Assembly: GCF_900104895.1 (NCBI RefSeq)
Contig: NZ_LT629742.1
Span: forward strand, 1,488,001-1,552,000
From: Microterricola viridarii
Lineage (GTDB): Bacteria > Actinomycetota > Actinomycetes > Actinomycetales > Microbacteriaceae
Length of the DNA: 64,000 nucleotides
Reading direction: 5' to 3'
Shown here: piece by piece, positions 51,287-58,586 of the stretch
Layout of the letters: every line of letters begins with the position of its first letter
Numbering within the stretch: position 1 is the first letter of the stretch
The notes under the pieces: generated by a model
Databases searched by the model: none
What the model saw: the letters and a program-made list of their open reading frames with translations, nothing else
What the model was told of the DNA's origin: nothing
Position numbers and translations under genes: made by a program

Positions 51287-52240
51287 CTAGCTGGCTGGGT
51301 TCCGGCCCAACCACTCGAGGATCGCATTCGTTGTTTCGCTGCGGCGTTCCTGCTGTACCCAGTGGCCGCTGTCAAAGCTGAGCTCTTCGACATTCGGAAC
51401 GAACGCAGATAGCTGCTCTGAACGGGCGATAGCGTCGCGAAGACCGTAGATCATGAGAGCGGGTTGGTGGATGATGGGGTCGGCGTCTGCGAGCAAGTGC
51501 CAGTTGCGATTGAGGTTGCGGTACCAGTTGATGCCACCCGTAAACCCTGAATGTTTGAACGCGGATTCGTAGACTGCCAGTTCATTCTCACTGAGCAGAG
51601 GTTCGCCAAGAGGAGCGGTATCTCTGGCAATTTCGATCAGCGCCATGCCCGGTTTCGGGGGCATGAGCGGCTCGTCCCTGCGGTAGAGGTTGTTGATAAA
51701 GCGTGCGGGCTCTGCGTCGAATACCGCATCAGCAACACCCGGCTGCTTGTTGAAGTGTACGAAGTAGTAGTCGCTTCCTAGCACCGCCTCCATGAAATCG
51801 AGCCACGGCATTTCGCCACGTGCGAGGTACGGCAAGCTGAGCGCCACGACCCTGTCGACACGGTGTGGGTACAGCAGCGTGAAGCTCCACACGACAAACG
51901 CACCCCAGTCGTGACCGATGAAGGTTGCGCGCTCATAGCCGAAGTGGTCAAGCAGTGCCGCGAGGTCGCCCGTCAGGTGCTCGATATCGTAATCGACGAT
52001 CTCTTCCGGCCTCGTTGAATTACCAAATCCGCGCTGGTTAGGAGCGATCACATGGTAGCCGGCTGCGACAAGGGCCGGGATCTGAAAACGCCACGTGTAT
52101 GCAAGGTCCGGCCATCCGTGACAGAGCACAATCGGGTTTCCTGCGTTCTCTTGGCCAGCCTCGAAGACTTCAAGATCAACACCATTCACGGTGATCACGG
52201 TGGCGTCAGGAAAGGGAATTTCATGCGTAGATGTGTTCAT
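51287..52240 (-). CDS. Alpha/beta hydrolase, epoxide-hydrolase-like
   Basis: This 317-residue alpha/beta hydrolase has HGWPD at 41-45 forming the oxyanion site and GHDWGA with the nucleophile Asp111. The catalytic His is in DSGHWVQQE near 296. An Asp nucleophile points to epoxide hydrolase or dehalogenase chemistry and not to an esterase. Start is taken as ATG 52240; an in-frame GTG at 52270 lies inside the likely promoter. It diverges from the WYL regulator across an AT-rich gap with an inverted repeat, so the regulator probably controls it. It belongs to the lower-GC island. Confidence 0.87.
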   Translation of the reverse strand: MNTSTHEIPFPDATVITVNGVDLEVFEAGQENAGNPIVLCHGWPDLAYTWRFQIPALVAAGYHVIAPNQRGFGNSTRPEEIVDYDIEHLTGDLAALLDHFGYERATFIGHDWGAFVVWSFTLLYPHRVDRVVALSLPYLARGEMPWLDFMEAVLGSDYYFVHFNKQPGVADAVFDAEPARFINNLYRRDEPLMPPKPGMALIEIARDTAPLGEPLLSENELAVYESAFKHSGFTGGINWYRNLNRNWHLLADADPIIHQPALMIYGLRDAIARSEQLSAFVPNVEELSFDSGHWVQQERRSETTNAILEWLGRNPAS

Positions 52241-52260
52241 GTTTTGAAGGTAACGACATA

Positions 52261-52275
52261 AATAGGCCACCTATT
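52261..52275. promoter_or_regulatory. Operator-like inverted repeat between hydrolase and WYL regulator
   Basis: AATAGG and CCTATT are exact complements around CCA. The site lies in the 63-base divergent gap and could be the binding site of the regulator. Confidence 0.6.
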
Positions 52276-52303
52276 GACCGGTTTTTCTGGGAACATACAC
52301 ATC

Positions 52304-53302
52304 ATGAAATCTGATCGTTTGGTGGCCATCCTCCTTTTGCTGCAGCGGCGTGAGCAGGTCACGGCTGCAGAGGTCGCAAAAGAACTGGAGATTTCTGAAC
52401 GCACCGCGCGCCGCGATCTCGATGCCCTGGGTGTGGCAGGCATCCCCGTCTACTCGATTCAGGGTCGTTCTGGCGGGTGGCGTCTCCTGGGGGGTGGGCG
52501 CACTGACCTCTCAGGGCTCACCGCGAGCGAGGCTCGCGCCCTGTTTCTCGTTGCTGGACCAGCGGCAGCCGCGGAGGCCGCAGCGCCAGAGCTGAAGGCA
52601 TCGCTTCGAAAACTCGTCCGAGCCTTGCCTGAGACGTTTCGTACACAGGCCGAGTCGGCGGCGTCTTCCATGATCGTGGATTCGCAACCGTGGGGTGCAA
52701 CGGGGGCCGCAAAACCGCCGCCACCATTCATTGACGTTCTGCAAGACGCAGTCATCCGCGGCGTGCAGGCGCAGCTCAGTTACGTTGATAGCGCTGGCAA
52801 AGAGTCCGAGCGAATCGTGCATCCCCTGGGGCTAGTGGTGAAGGACTCGCGCTGGTATCTCGTTGCTCATGCTGACGCAGGTCGGCGTACCTTCCGCCTG
52901 GACCGTGTTACTGCCGTGGTCCCAAGCGAGACACTCGTTCACCGAGCGGAAGACTTCGATCTCACGAAAAGCTGGCGCGACCTCACCGCCGAAGCTGAGC
53001 GCCACCGTACAGTCGTCGACGTGCACGCGAACTGTGCCCCCGAAGGGCTTGGCTTTCTCCAAATCGCAGTCGGTGACAACCTCGAAATCGGGCCAGCTGC
53101 AAGCGATGGCCGCATCCCTGTAGTGATCCACGCGCCTAGCGAGTACGGGATCGCCGGCCATCTCGCAGGGCTCGTCGAGTGGCTTGAGATTACGAGCCCA
53201 CAAGGTGTGCGCAACCACTTGGCAGTGATCGGCGCAGCACTTACGCGCCGGTACGGCCAAAGCGTCATGACGGATACCGCGACCGACCTCGGTGGCGCGT
53301 GA
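52304..53302 (+). CDS. YafY-type transcriptional regulator (HTH-11 plus WYL domain)
   Basis: This 332-residue regulator begins MKSDRLVAILLLLQRREQVTAAEVA, a DeoR-like winged helix (RTARRDLDAL). A central WYL domain follows (IVHPLGLVVKDSRWYLVAHADAG and RTFRLDRVTAV), and then a WCX-like C-terminal region. WYL domains bind nucleic acids or small ligands and control nearby genes. The ATG at 52304 starts the helix-turn-helix; the listed upstream residues would be unconserved. It diverges from the hydrolase/YdeI pair, the natural target. The next short frame overlaps its stop by GTGA. Confidence 0.9.
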   Translation: MKSDRLVAILLLLQRREQVTAAEVAKELEISERTARRDLDALGVAGIPVYSIQGRSGGWRLLGGGRTDLSGLTASEARALFLVAGPAAAAEAAAPELKASLRKLVRALPETFRTQAESAASSMIVDSQPWGATGAAKPPPPFIDVLQDAVIRGVQAQLSYVDSAGKESERIVHPLGLVVKDSRWYLVAHADAGRRTFRLDRVTAVVPSETLVHRAEDFDLTKSWRDLTAEAERHRTVVDVHANCAPEGLGFLQIAVGDNLEIGPAASDGRIPVVIHAPSEYGIAGHLAGLVEWLEITSPQGVRNHLAVIGAALTRRYGQSVMTDTATDLGGA

Positions 53303-53529
53303 CGTCTCGGTCATCACTACCCGGGTACGTCGAGAGAATCGCGCCGCGCTCGGTGTATGTGCGGCATGCTGGTGCGTTGCTCACACTGAGGTGGTCAGGA
53401 GCCAACGGGAACACGGTGACTGTCTGGCTCGCTGGCGCAGAAACGTTGCGAGGGACTGCTGCAGCTTCGGTTGACTCCTGGCCCGCGGTGATCGATCACC
53501 ATTGTCGGCAGTTCCTGCCGTCTGAGTGA
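53299..53529 (+). CDS. Possible small protein of unknown function
   Basis: A 76-residue frame starts at a GTG overlapping the WYL stop (GTGA). It contains SVYVRHAGALLTLRWSGANG and ends near the right direct repeat. The overlap suggests translational coupling, but no family is recognised and codon use is not decisive. It could be a degraded gene at the island edge. Confidence 0.35.
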   Translation: MTSRSSLPGYVERIAPRSVYVRHAGALLTLRWSGANGNTVTVWLAGAETLRGTAAASVDSWPAVIDHHCRQFLPSE

Positions 53530-53626
53530 ATCCTCGACAGATGTGGAGGAAAAGGACGATGGATGTGGAGGAAAGCTCGTTTGGTGGCGGCTTGAGATGC
53601 GCGCCGCGGCGGGTTTCGCGAACAGC

Positions 53627-53680
53627 CAACAGAAGGTAGTTCCAGGAACTGCCGCCAGAATCGCCCACGAGGAAACTCGG
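53627..53680. repeat. Right 54-base direct repeat bounding the island
   Basis: It matches the left repeat at 49787-49840 with one mismatch (A at 53667 for T). With the next bases it forms a perfect 11-base hairpin CAGAATCGCCC/GGGCGATTCTG (53656-53690). Upstream bases no longer resemble a tRNA. Confidence 0.93.
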
Positions 53681-53727
53681 GGCGATTCTGTGTTTCCGGA
53701 GGATTCTGCCGTTGTCCCGGCACAGCC

Positions 53728-55443
53728 TCAGCCGCTCGACTCGGACGGCGGGTCCGACGACTCACGCTGGGCCAGCACCGCCGTGGCGACGTTGCCGTGG
53801 ATGTTGGCCGCGCCGATGCGCTCGAGCACGCCGTCCCGTTCGAGCGTGGCCCGGACGGTTGGCTTCAGGCGGGCCAGGCGCAGCGTGATGCCGGCATCCT
53901 GGGCGAGGTCGACGACATCACGCATCGTCGCGGCGCCCTGCGAGTCGATGAAGTTCATGCCCGCACAGTCGAGAACGATGCCGGTCAGGCCGGGGTGCGA
54001 GTGGATGACGTCGCGCAGCCGGTCCTCCAAGGCATCCGAGGTGGCGAAGAAGAGTCCGCCGTCCATCCGCAGCACTACGACACCGGGGTCCAGCTCGTCC
54101 TCCGGGTGCTCGCTCAGCTCGCGGAAGACGTCGGTCTTGGCCTTCCGGGCGAGGACGGGGATGTGCGGGTGTGTGGCGACCCCGATCAGCCAGAGCAGCG
54201 ACAGGCCGATGCCGATCAGCACGCCGGCCAGGACCCCGAAAGCGAGGGTGCCGGCGATGGCGGCGATTGCAACCCAGAAGTCGAAGGGCTGCACGCGGGC
54301 GAGTCGCCGCATCTCGGGGAGGTTGATCATGCCCATGACGACGGCCTCGATGATCAGCGCGGCCAGGACCGGCTTGGGCAGCGAGGAGAACAGCGGGGCC
54401 AGCACGAGCAGCGTCAGGAGCACCATGACGCCAGAGGTGAGCGAGGCCAGCCCGGTGCGGGCGCCGGAGTGGTCGTTGAGCGAGCTCGCCGACAGGCTGG
54501 TGGAGACCGGCATGCCCTGGAACAGCCCGGCGCCGGTGTTCGCCAGCCCCTGCGCGACCGATTCCTGGTCGATGTCGACCTGGTAGCCGTGCTTGGCGGC
54601 GAAGGCGCGGGCGTCGCCGGCGGTCTGGGAGAACCCGATCAGCACCAGCGCGATGGCGGCGATCGCCACGGTGCCCGCGTGATCCCACATCAGCCCGACA
54701 TCCGGCAGCGCCACGGCGGGCAGGCCGCGCGGCACGTCCCCGACGAGCGCCACGCCGCGGTCGCCGAGCTGGAAGATCCAGGACGCGAGCAGTCCGCCGA
54801 CGACCAACACCAGCGCGCCCGGGACCTGCGGGGCGATCCGCCTGAGCCCGAAGACGACGAGCAGCGAGATGCCGCCGACGATCGCGGTCGCCTGGTTCCA
54901 CTCACCCGCCGTCCCCAGCCACGACCACAGCTCCTGGAACGAGTTGCTGCCGCTGGCCGGGCTGCCGGTGAGCTTGGGAAGCTCCCCGATGACGACATCG
55001 ATCGCCGCCCCGAACAGGAACCCGGTCACCACGGCGCGGGAGAGGAACTGCGCGATCCAACCCATCTTGAGCACGGCCAGGAGCAGGAAGAGCACCCCGG
55101 ATGCCAGGGTGATGCCCGCCACGAAGGAGGCGACGTCCACCTGCTCGGTGATGCCGGCGGCGACCACCGCGCTGGCGGCCACGGCGGCCAGCCCCGAGCT
55201 CGGGCCCATCGAGATCTGCCGGCTGGTGCCGAAGATCGCGTAGATGATGGCTCCGGCGGCCGCGGCGTAGAGGCCGTTCTGCAGCGGGAGCCCGGCGATG
55301 CCGGCATAGCCGAGGTTCTTCGGGACGATCAGCGCCGCCACCGTCAAGCCGGCGATCAGATCGCCGCGCAGCCAGCTCCGGTCGTAGCCGCGGATCCACC
55401 CCAGCATCGGAACCAGGCCGGCGATGCGCTGTCGGGTGCTCAT
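53728..55443 (-). CDS. SulP family anion transporter with STAS domain
   Basis: This 571-residue SLC26/SulP transporter has ten or more hydrophobic segments. The entry signature is YDRSWLRGDLIAGLTVAALIVPKNLGYAGIAGLP, quoted here in part as 18-50. QTAGDARAFAAKHGY and NTGAGLFQGMPVSTSLSASS also fit. A cytoplasmic STAS domain covers about 450-560 (VVVLRMDGGLFFATSD, IVLDCAGMNFIDSQGA). Substrates may be sulfate, bicarbonate or other anions, and the sequence does not say which. The ATG at 55443 starts the conserved region. It ends 38 bases from the right island repeat. Confidence 0.92.
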   Translation of the reverse strand: MSTRQRIAGLVPMLGWIRGYDRSWLRGDLIAGLTVAALIVPKNLGYAGIAGLPLQNGLYAAAAGAIIYAIFGTSRQISMGPSSGLAAVAASAVVAAGITEQVDVASFVAGITLASGVLFLLLAVLKMGWIAQFLSRAVVTGFLFGAAIDVVIGELPKLTGSPASGSNSFQELWSWLGTAGEWNQATAIVGGISLLVVFGLRRIAPQVPGALVLVVGGLLASWIFQLGDRGVALVGDVPRGLPAVALPDVGLMWDHAGTVAIAAIALVLIGFSQTAGDARAFAAKHGYQVDIDQESVAQGLANTGAGLFQGMPVSTSLSASSLNDHSGARTGLASLTSGVMVLLTLLVLAPLFSSLPKPVLAALIIEAVVMGMINLPEMRRLARVQPFDFWVAIAAIAGTLAFGVLAGVLIGIGLSLLWLIGVATHPHIPVLARKAKTDVFRELSEHPEDELDPGVVVLRMDGGLFFATSDALEDRLRDVIHSHPGLTGIVLDCAGMNFIDSQGAATMRDVVDLAQDAGITLRLARLKPTVRATLERDGVLERIGAANIHGNVATAVLAQRESSDPPSESSG

Positions 55444-55658
55444 GGCGTGGGGTCGAGCATCGACATGGTGGCCAGCTTTCAGCGAGTGGCTCTGGAGGAG
55501 CCGCTGCCGAGCGGTGCTCGGCCTGCGTGGATGCTCCGAGGGTTTCCATGGTGACAGCAAAAGGCGGCTCGTGCCAGAGGAATCCGGAGCCTCCGACCGG
55601 GTCGCGGTAGCGTGGTCGAAACCCGGTGAACCCCTCGCCGGGAGGGGGAGGCATCCGC

Positions 55659-56663
55659 GTGAGCACAGAGCAGCCGCAGCGCATCGGGCAACGAGACGAC
55701 CCGGGGATGCCGCGCTTCGCCGGCCCGGCGACGTTCGCGCTGCTGCCGCGGAGCGAGGACATCGAGCACGCCGACATCGCCGTGCTCGGCATCCCCTTCG
55801 ACGCGGGCACCAGCTTCCGGCCTGGGGCGCGCTTCGGGCCGGGGCACATCCGCGAGGCCTCGCGGCAGCTGCACCCGTACCACCAGATCCACGACGTCTA
55901 CCCCTTCGCCGTGAACCAGGTGGCGGATGCCGGCGACCTCGGCGTCACCCCGTACGACCTGGCCGCCGCGGTGGCCAGCATCGAGGCGGCCGCCGACCGC
56001 TTCGCCGAGGCCGGCACGACGCTGATGACGCTCGGCGGCGACCACACCATCGCCCTCCCGCTGCTGCGCGCGGTGGCGAGGAAGCACGGGCCTGTCGCCG
56101 TGCTGCACTTCGACGCCCACCTGGACACCTGGGACACGAACTTCGGCGCGCCGATCTGGCACGGGTCGCCGTTCCGCCGCGCCTCGGAGGAGGGGCTGCT
56201 CGACCTGGCCCGCTGCCAGCACGTCGGCATCCGGGGCGGCGTCTACGACCGCTCCGAGCTCGATGACGACGCGGCGCTCGGCTTCCAGATCATCCGCAGC
56301 GAGGACTACCAGGTGCGGCCGGTCGCGGACATCGTCCGGCAAATCCGCGACCGCCTCGGCGGCGGACCCGTGTACATCTCGATCGACATCGACGTGCTCG
56401 ACCCCGCGCACGCACCGGGCACGGGGACGCCGGAGGTGGCGGGCCTCACCACGCGGGAGCTGTTCACGACGCTCCGCGGCCTCGCCGGGCTCACCATCGT
56501 CGGCGCGGATGTCGTCGAGGTGCTGCCGGCCTACGACCACGCCGCGCTGACCGGCCTGGCCGCCGCCCACACCGCCTGGGAGCTGATCGCCCTGATGGCG
56601 CTCACCCCGTCGGCGACGGCGGGCGCCGAGGCGCAGGCGGGGCCGGCTCTGCCTCATAGGTGA
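55659..56663 (+). CDS. speB: Agmatinase (ureohydrolase family)
   Basis: This 334-residue arginase-superfamily enzyme, probably agmatinase, would give putrescine and urea. The dinuclear manganese ligands are in GGDHTIALP, HFDAHLDTWD and SIDIDVLDPAHAPGTGTPE. IPFDAGTSFRPGARFGP near the N-terminus supports agmatinase or guanidinobutyrase over arginase. The GTG at 55659 is preferred because GGGAGGGGGAGG lies eight bases upstream; an in-frame GTG at 55626 precedes that site. The 3' end overlaps the convergent GNAT gene by 62 bases. Confidence 0.88.
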   Translation: MSTEQPQRIGQRDDPGMPRFAGPATFALLPRSEDIEHADIAVLGIPFDAGTSFRPGARFGPGHIREASRQLHPYHQIHDVYPFAVNQVADAGDLGVTPYDLAAAVASIEAAADRFAEAGTTLMTLGGDHTIALPLLRAVARKHGPVAVLHFDAHLDTWDTNFGAPIWHGSPFRRASEEGLLDLARCQHVGIRGGVYDRSELDDDAALGFQIIRSEDYQVRPVADIVRQIRDRLGGGPVYISIDIDVLDPAHAPGTGTPEVAGLTTRELFTTLRGLAGLTIVGADVVEVLPAYDHAALTGLAAAHTAWELIALMALTPSATAGAEAQAGPALPHR

Positions 56664-57096
56664 CCCAGCTCGTCCGCGTCGCAAGCGTGTCGTAGAGCGC
56701 TTGAGCCTGGAAGTTGTCTGCGGCAGTCTCCCACTGCACCACCGAGCGTCCCTCGGCCGCGGCCATCTCGGTGAGGCGGCCGATCAGGGCGCGCCCGACA
56801 CCCCGGCCGCGCGCTGCGGGGTCGGTGAAGAGGTCGTCGAGGAAGAGGCCGGTGGTGCCGTCGTAGGGGGAGGAGAAGCGCCGGAGGTGGGCGAATCCCA
56901 CGACCTCGCCGTCCACCTCGGCGACGAGCGCCTCGCACTCGTGTCGGGGGTCCATCAGCCAGCCCCAGACCCGGGAGACGACCTCCTCGGACTCCGGCAG
57001 CTCATAGAACTCGCGGTAGGCCCGGAAGAGCGCGCGCCAGCGGTGCTCGTCGGCGGGGGAGAACGGCCGGATCGTCGGGGCGGTCTTCTCTGGCAT
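56602..57096 (-). CDS. GNAT-family N-acetyltransferase
   Basis: This 164-residue acetyltransferase has an N-terminal strand-helix (TIRPFSPADEHRWRALFRAYREFY) and the acetyl-CoA-binding motif A LFTDPAARGRGVGRALIGRL. VVQWETAADNFQAQALYD follows. The acceptor is unknown. The last 20 codons overlap the agmatinase 3' end and encode a proline-rich tail (PAPPAPRRPPSP), probably an extension after loss of an earlier stop. Confidence 0.88.
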   Translation of the reverse strand: MPEKTAPTIRPFSPADEHRWRALFRAYREFYELPESEEVVSRVWGWLMDPRHECEALVAEVDGEVVGFAHLRRFSSPYDGTTGLFLDDLFTDPAARGRGVGRALIGRLTEMAAAEGRSVVQWETAADNFQAQALYDTLATRTSWVTYEAEPAPPAPRRPPSPTG

Positions 57097-57257
57097 CGGG
57101 TGCTCCCGTCGGTGCGGAGTTCAGAATGTGAGGCGCGCTGGGACATCGCGGGATGCAGCGCCCACGCTGTAGGGAATCAGAGCAGGGACCTCACCGCAAG
57201 GGCCGGGAGGCGCGGCCTAGGATGGCCGGGGCTCACCACACCATCAGGAGGACCCCG

Positions 57258-57716
57258 ATGATCAGCATCGTCATACCGGCCATCGGGCTCGTGCTGGCCG
57301 GCATCCTGGCCGGTGAGGAGTTCATCGTGCGCTGGGGCGTGCAGCCCGCGCTGTCCCGGCTGAGTGACCGCGCCCACCTCGAGGCGCGGATCGCGCTCGT
57401 CAAACGGCTGAAAGTCGTCGTGCCCGCCATCATGGTGCCGACGGCGCTGCTCGCGGTGGCCACCCTCGTCGTGGCCGGGCCGGAGGGTCTCGCCTGGCGC
57501 TGGGCCGGCATGGCCGCGCTCGTCGCCTTCCTGCTGTTCTCCTTCCTCGGCACCGTCCCGATCAACATCAAGGTCAACGACTGGGCGCTGGGCGCCCCGC
57601 CGGCCGACTGGAAGACCGTGGTCCGCCGCTGGGAGGCCATCGACGTGTACCGCTCGACGGCGGCGGTCCTGGCCTTCGTCTGCTTCACGGTCGCCTTCGC
57701 GCTGCAATCCCGCTGA
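57258..57716 (+). CDS. DUF1772 (anthrone-oxygenase-like) membrane protein
   Basis: This 152-residue protein has four hydrophobic helices: ISIVIPAIGLVLAGILAG, VVVPAIMVPTALLAVATLVVAG, MAALVAFLLFSFLGTVPIN and STAAVLAFVCFTVAFAL. It also has PINIKVNDWALGAPPADW, the DUF1772 signature. Members are usually called anthrone-oxygenase family, but most have no tested function. CAGGAGG eight bases ahead of the ATG supports the start. It precedes the omega-amidase-like gene by 48 bases on the same strand. Confidence 0.82.
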   Translation: MISIVIPAIGLVLAGILAGEEFIVRWGVQPALSRLSDRAHLEARIALVKRLKVVVPAIMVPTALLAVATLVVAGPEGLAWRWAGMAALVAFLLFSFLGTVPINIKVNDWALGAPPADWKTVVRRWEAIDVYRSTAAVLAFVCFTVAFALQSR

Positions 57717-57764
57717 CGCCGCCCCGGCGGCCTCCGGCTCGGGGCGCCGCAGTAGGCTGTGGCC

Positions 57765-58586
57765 ATGAGTGCAGAGATCGCGGTGGCCGTCGCCCAGTTC
57801 GCGCCCGGGGCCGACACGGCGGCGAATCTGGCCGAGATCGAGCGGATGACGCGGCTCGCCGCCTCCCGCGGGGCCAGCCTCGTCGTCTTCCCCGAGTACT
57901 CCAGCTTCTTCACCCCGACCATGGGCCCCGAGTGGGTGGCCGCGGCCGAGCCGCTCGACGGACCCTTCGTGCGGGCGCTCGCCGCCCTGGCCGCCGACAC
58001 TGGCTGCCACATCGTGGCCGGGCTCGTCGAGACAGGCAGCGAGGCGACGGCCAGTGCGCACGGCCGCGTGCGCAACACCGTCGTCGCGCTCGCGCCGAAC
58101 GCCGGCCTCGTCGCCCGCTACCGCAAACTGCACCTCTACGACGCCTTCGGCATGCGCGAATCCGACTGGGTCGAGGCCGGAGTCATCACCGAGCCCGAGC
58201 TGTTCGAGCTCGGCGGGCTGCGCGTCGGCCTGCAGACCTGTTACGACGTCCGCTTCCCCGAGGTGACCCGCCGCCTCGTCGACGCCGGCGCCGAGCTGGT
58301 GCTCGTGCCAGCCGAGTGGGTGCGCGGCCCGCTCAAGGAGGCGCACTGGCGCACCCTCTGTACGGCGCGCGCCCTCGAGAACACGGTCTACCTGGCCGCA
58401 GCCGACCACGCCCCGCCCGTCGGCGTCGGCAACAGCTTCGTCATCGACCCGATGGGCGTCGAGCTGGCGACGATCGGCGAGTCGACGGATGTCGCCCTCG
58501 CCTGGATCAGCCGGGAGCGCCTGGAGTCCGTGCGCCGCCTGAACCCGGCGCTCGAGCTCCGCCGCTTCGCCGTCAGCGCGCGCTGA
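57765..58586 (+). CDS. Carbon-nitrogen hydrolase (omega-amidase/Nit-like)
   Basis: This 273-residue nitrilase-superfamily amidase has an intact triad: E44 (FPEYSSF), K121 (YRKLHLYDAFG) and C159 (LQTCYDVRFPE). The sequence fits the Nit1/Nit2/omega-amidase branch, which hydrolyses alpha-ketoglutaramate and related 2-oxo amides or repairs deaminated glutathione. It ends in a 14-base overlap with a convergent aminotransferase of the glutamine/methionine transaminase type. That is the enzyme that would make such substrates. The functional link is inference from families and position. Confidence 0.88.
   Translation: MSAEIAVAVAQFAPGADTAANLAEIERMTRLAASRGASLVVFPEYSSFFTPTMGPEWVAAAEPLDGPFVRALAALAADTGCHIVAGLVETGSEATASAHGRVRNTVVALAPNAGLVARYRKLHLYDAFGMRESDWVEAGVITEPELFELGGLRVGLQTCYDVRFPEVTRRLVDAGAELVLVPAEWVRGPLKEAHWRTLCTARALENTVYLAAADHAPPVGVGNSFVIDPMGVELATIGESTDVALAWISRERLESVRRLNPALELRRFAVSAR

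Larger units (their letters stand above)
49787..53680. mobile_element. Putative genomic island at the tRNA-fMet 3' end
   Basis: About 3.84 kb lie between two 54-base direct repeats, the left one abutting a tRNA gene. Inside are a transposase remnant, a YdeI-like gene, an epoxide-hydrolase-like gene and a WYL regulator. Two sampled 60-base lines (51121 and 51361) have 33/60 G+C each, against 43/60 for a line in fadD. Another island line (51841) gave 38/60, so composition is mixed. No integrase is present, so it is either decayed or was moved by another element. Confidence 0.7.

Noticed and set aside
49787-53680. Prophage or integrative element with its own integrase
   Set aside because: No integrase, phage structural gene or conjugation gene is present between the repeats; only a transposase fragment is.
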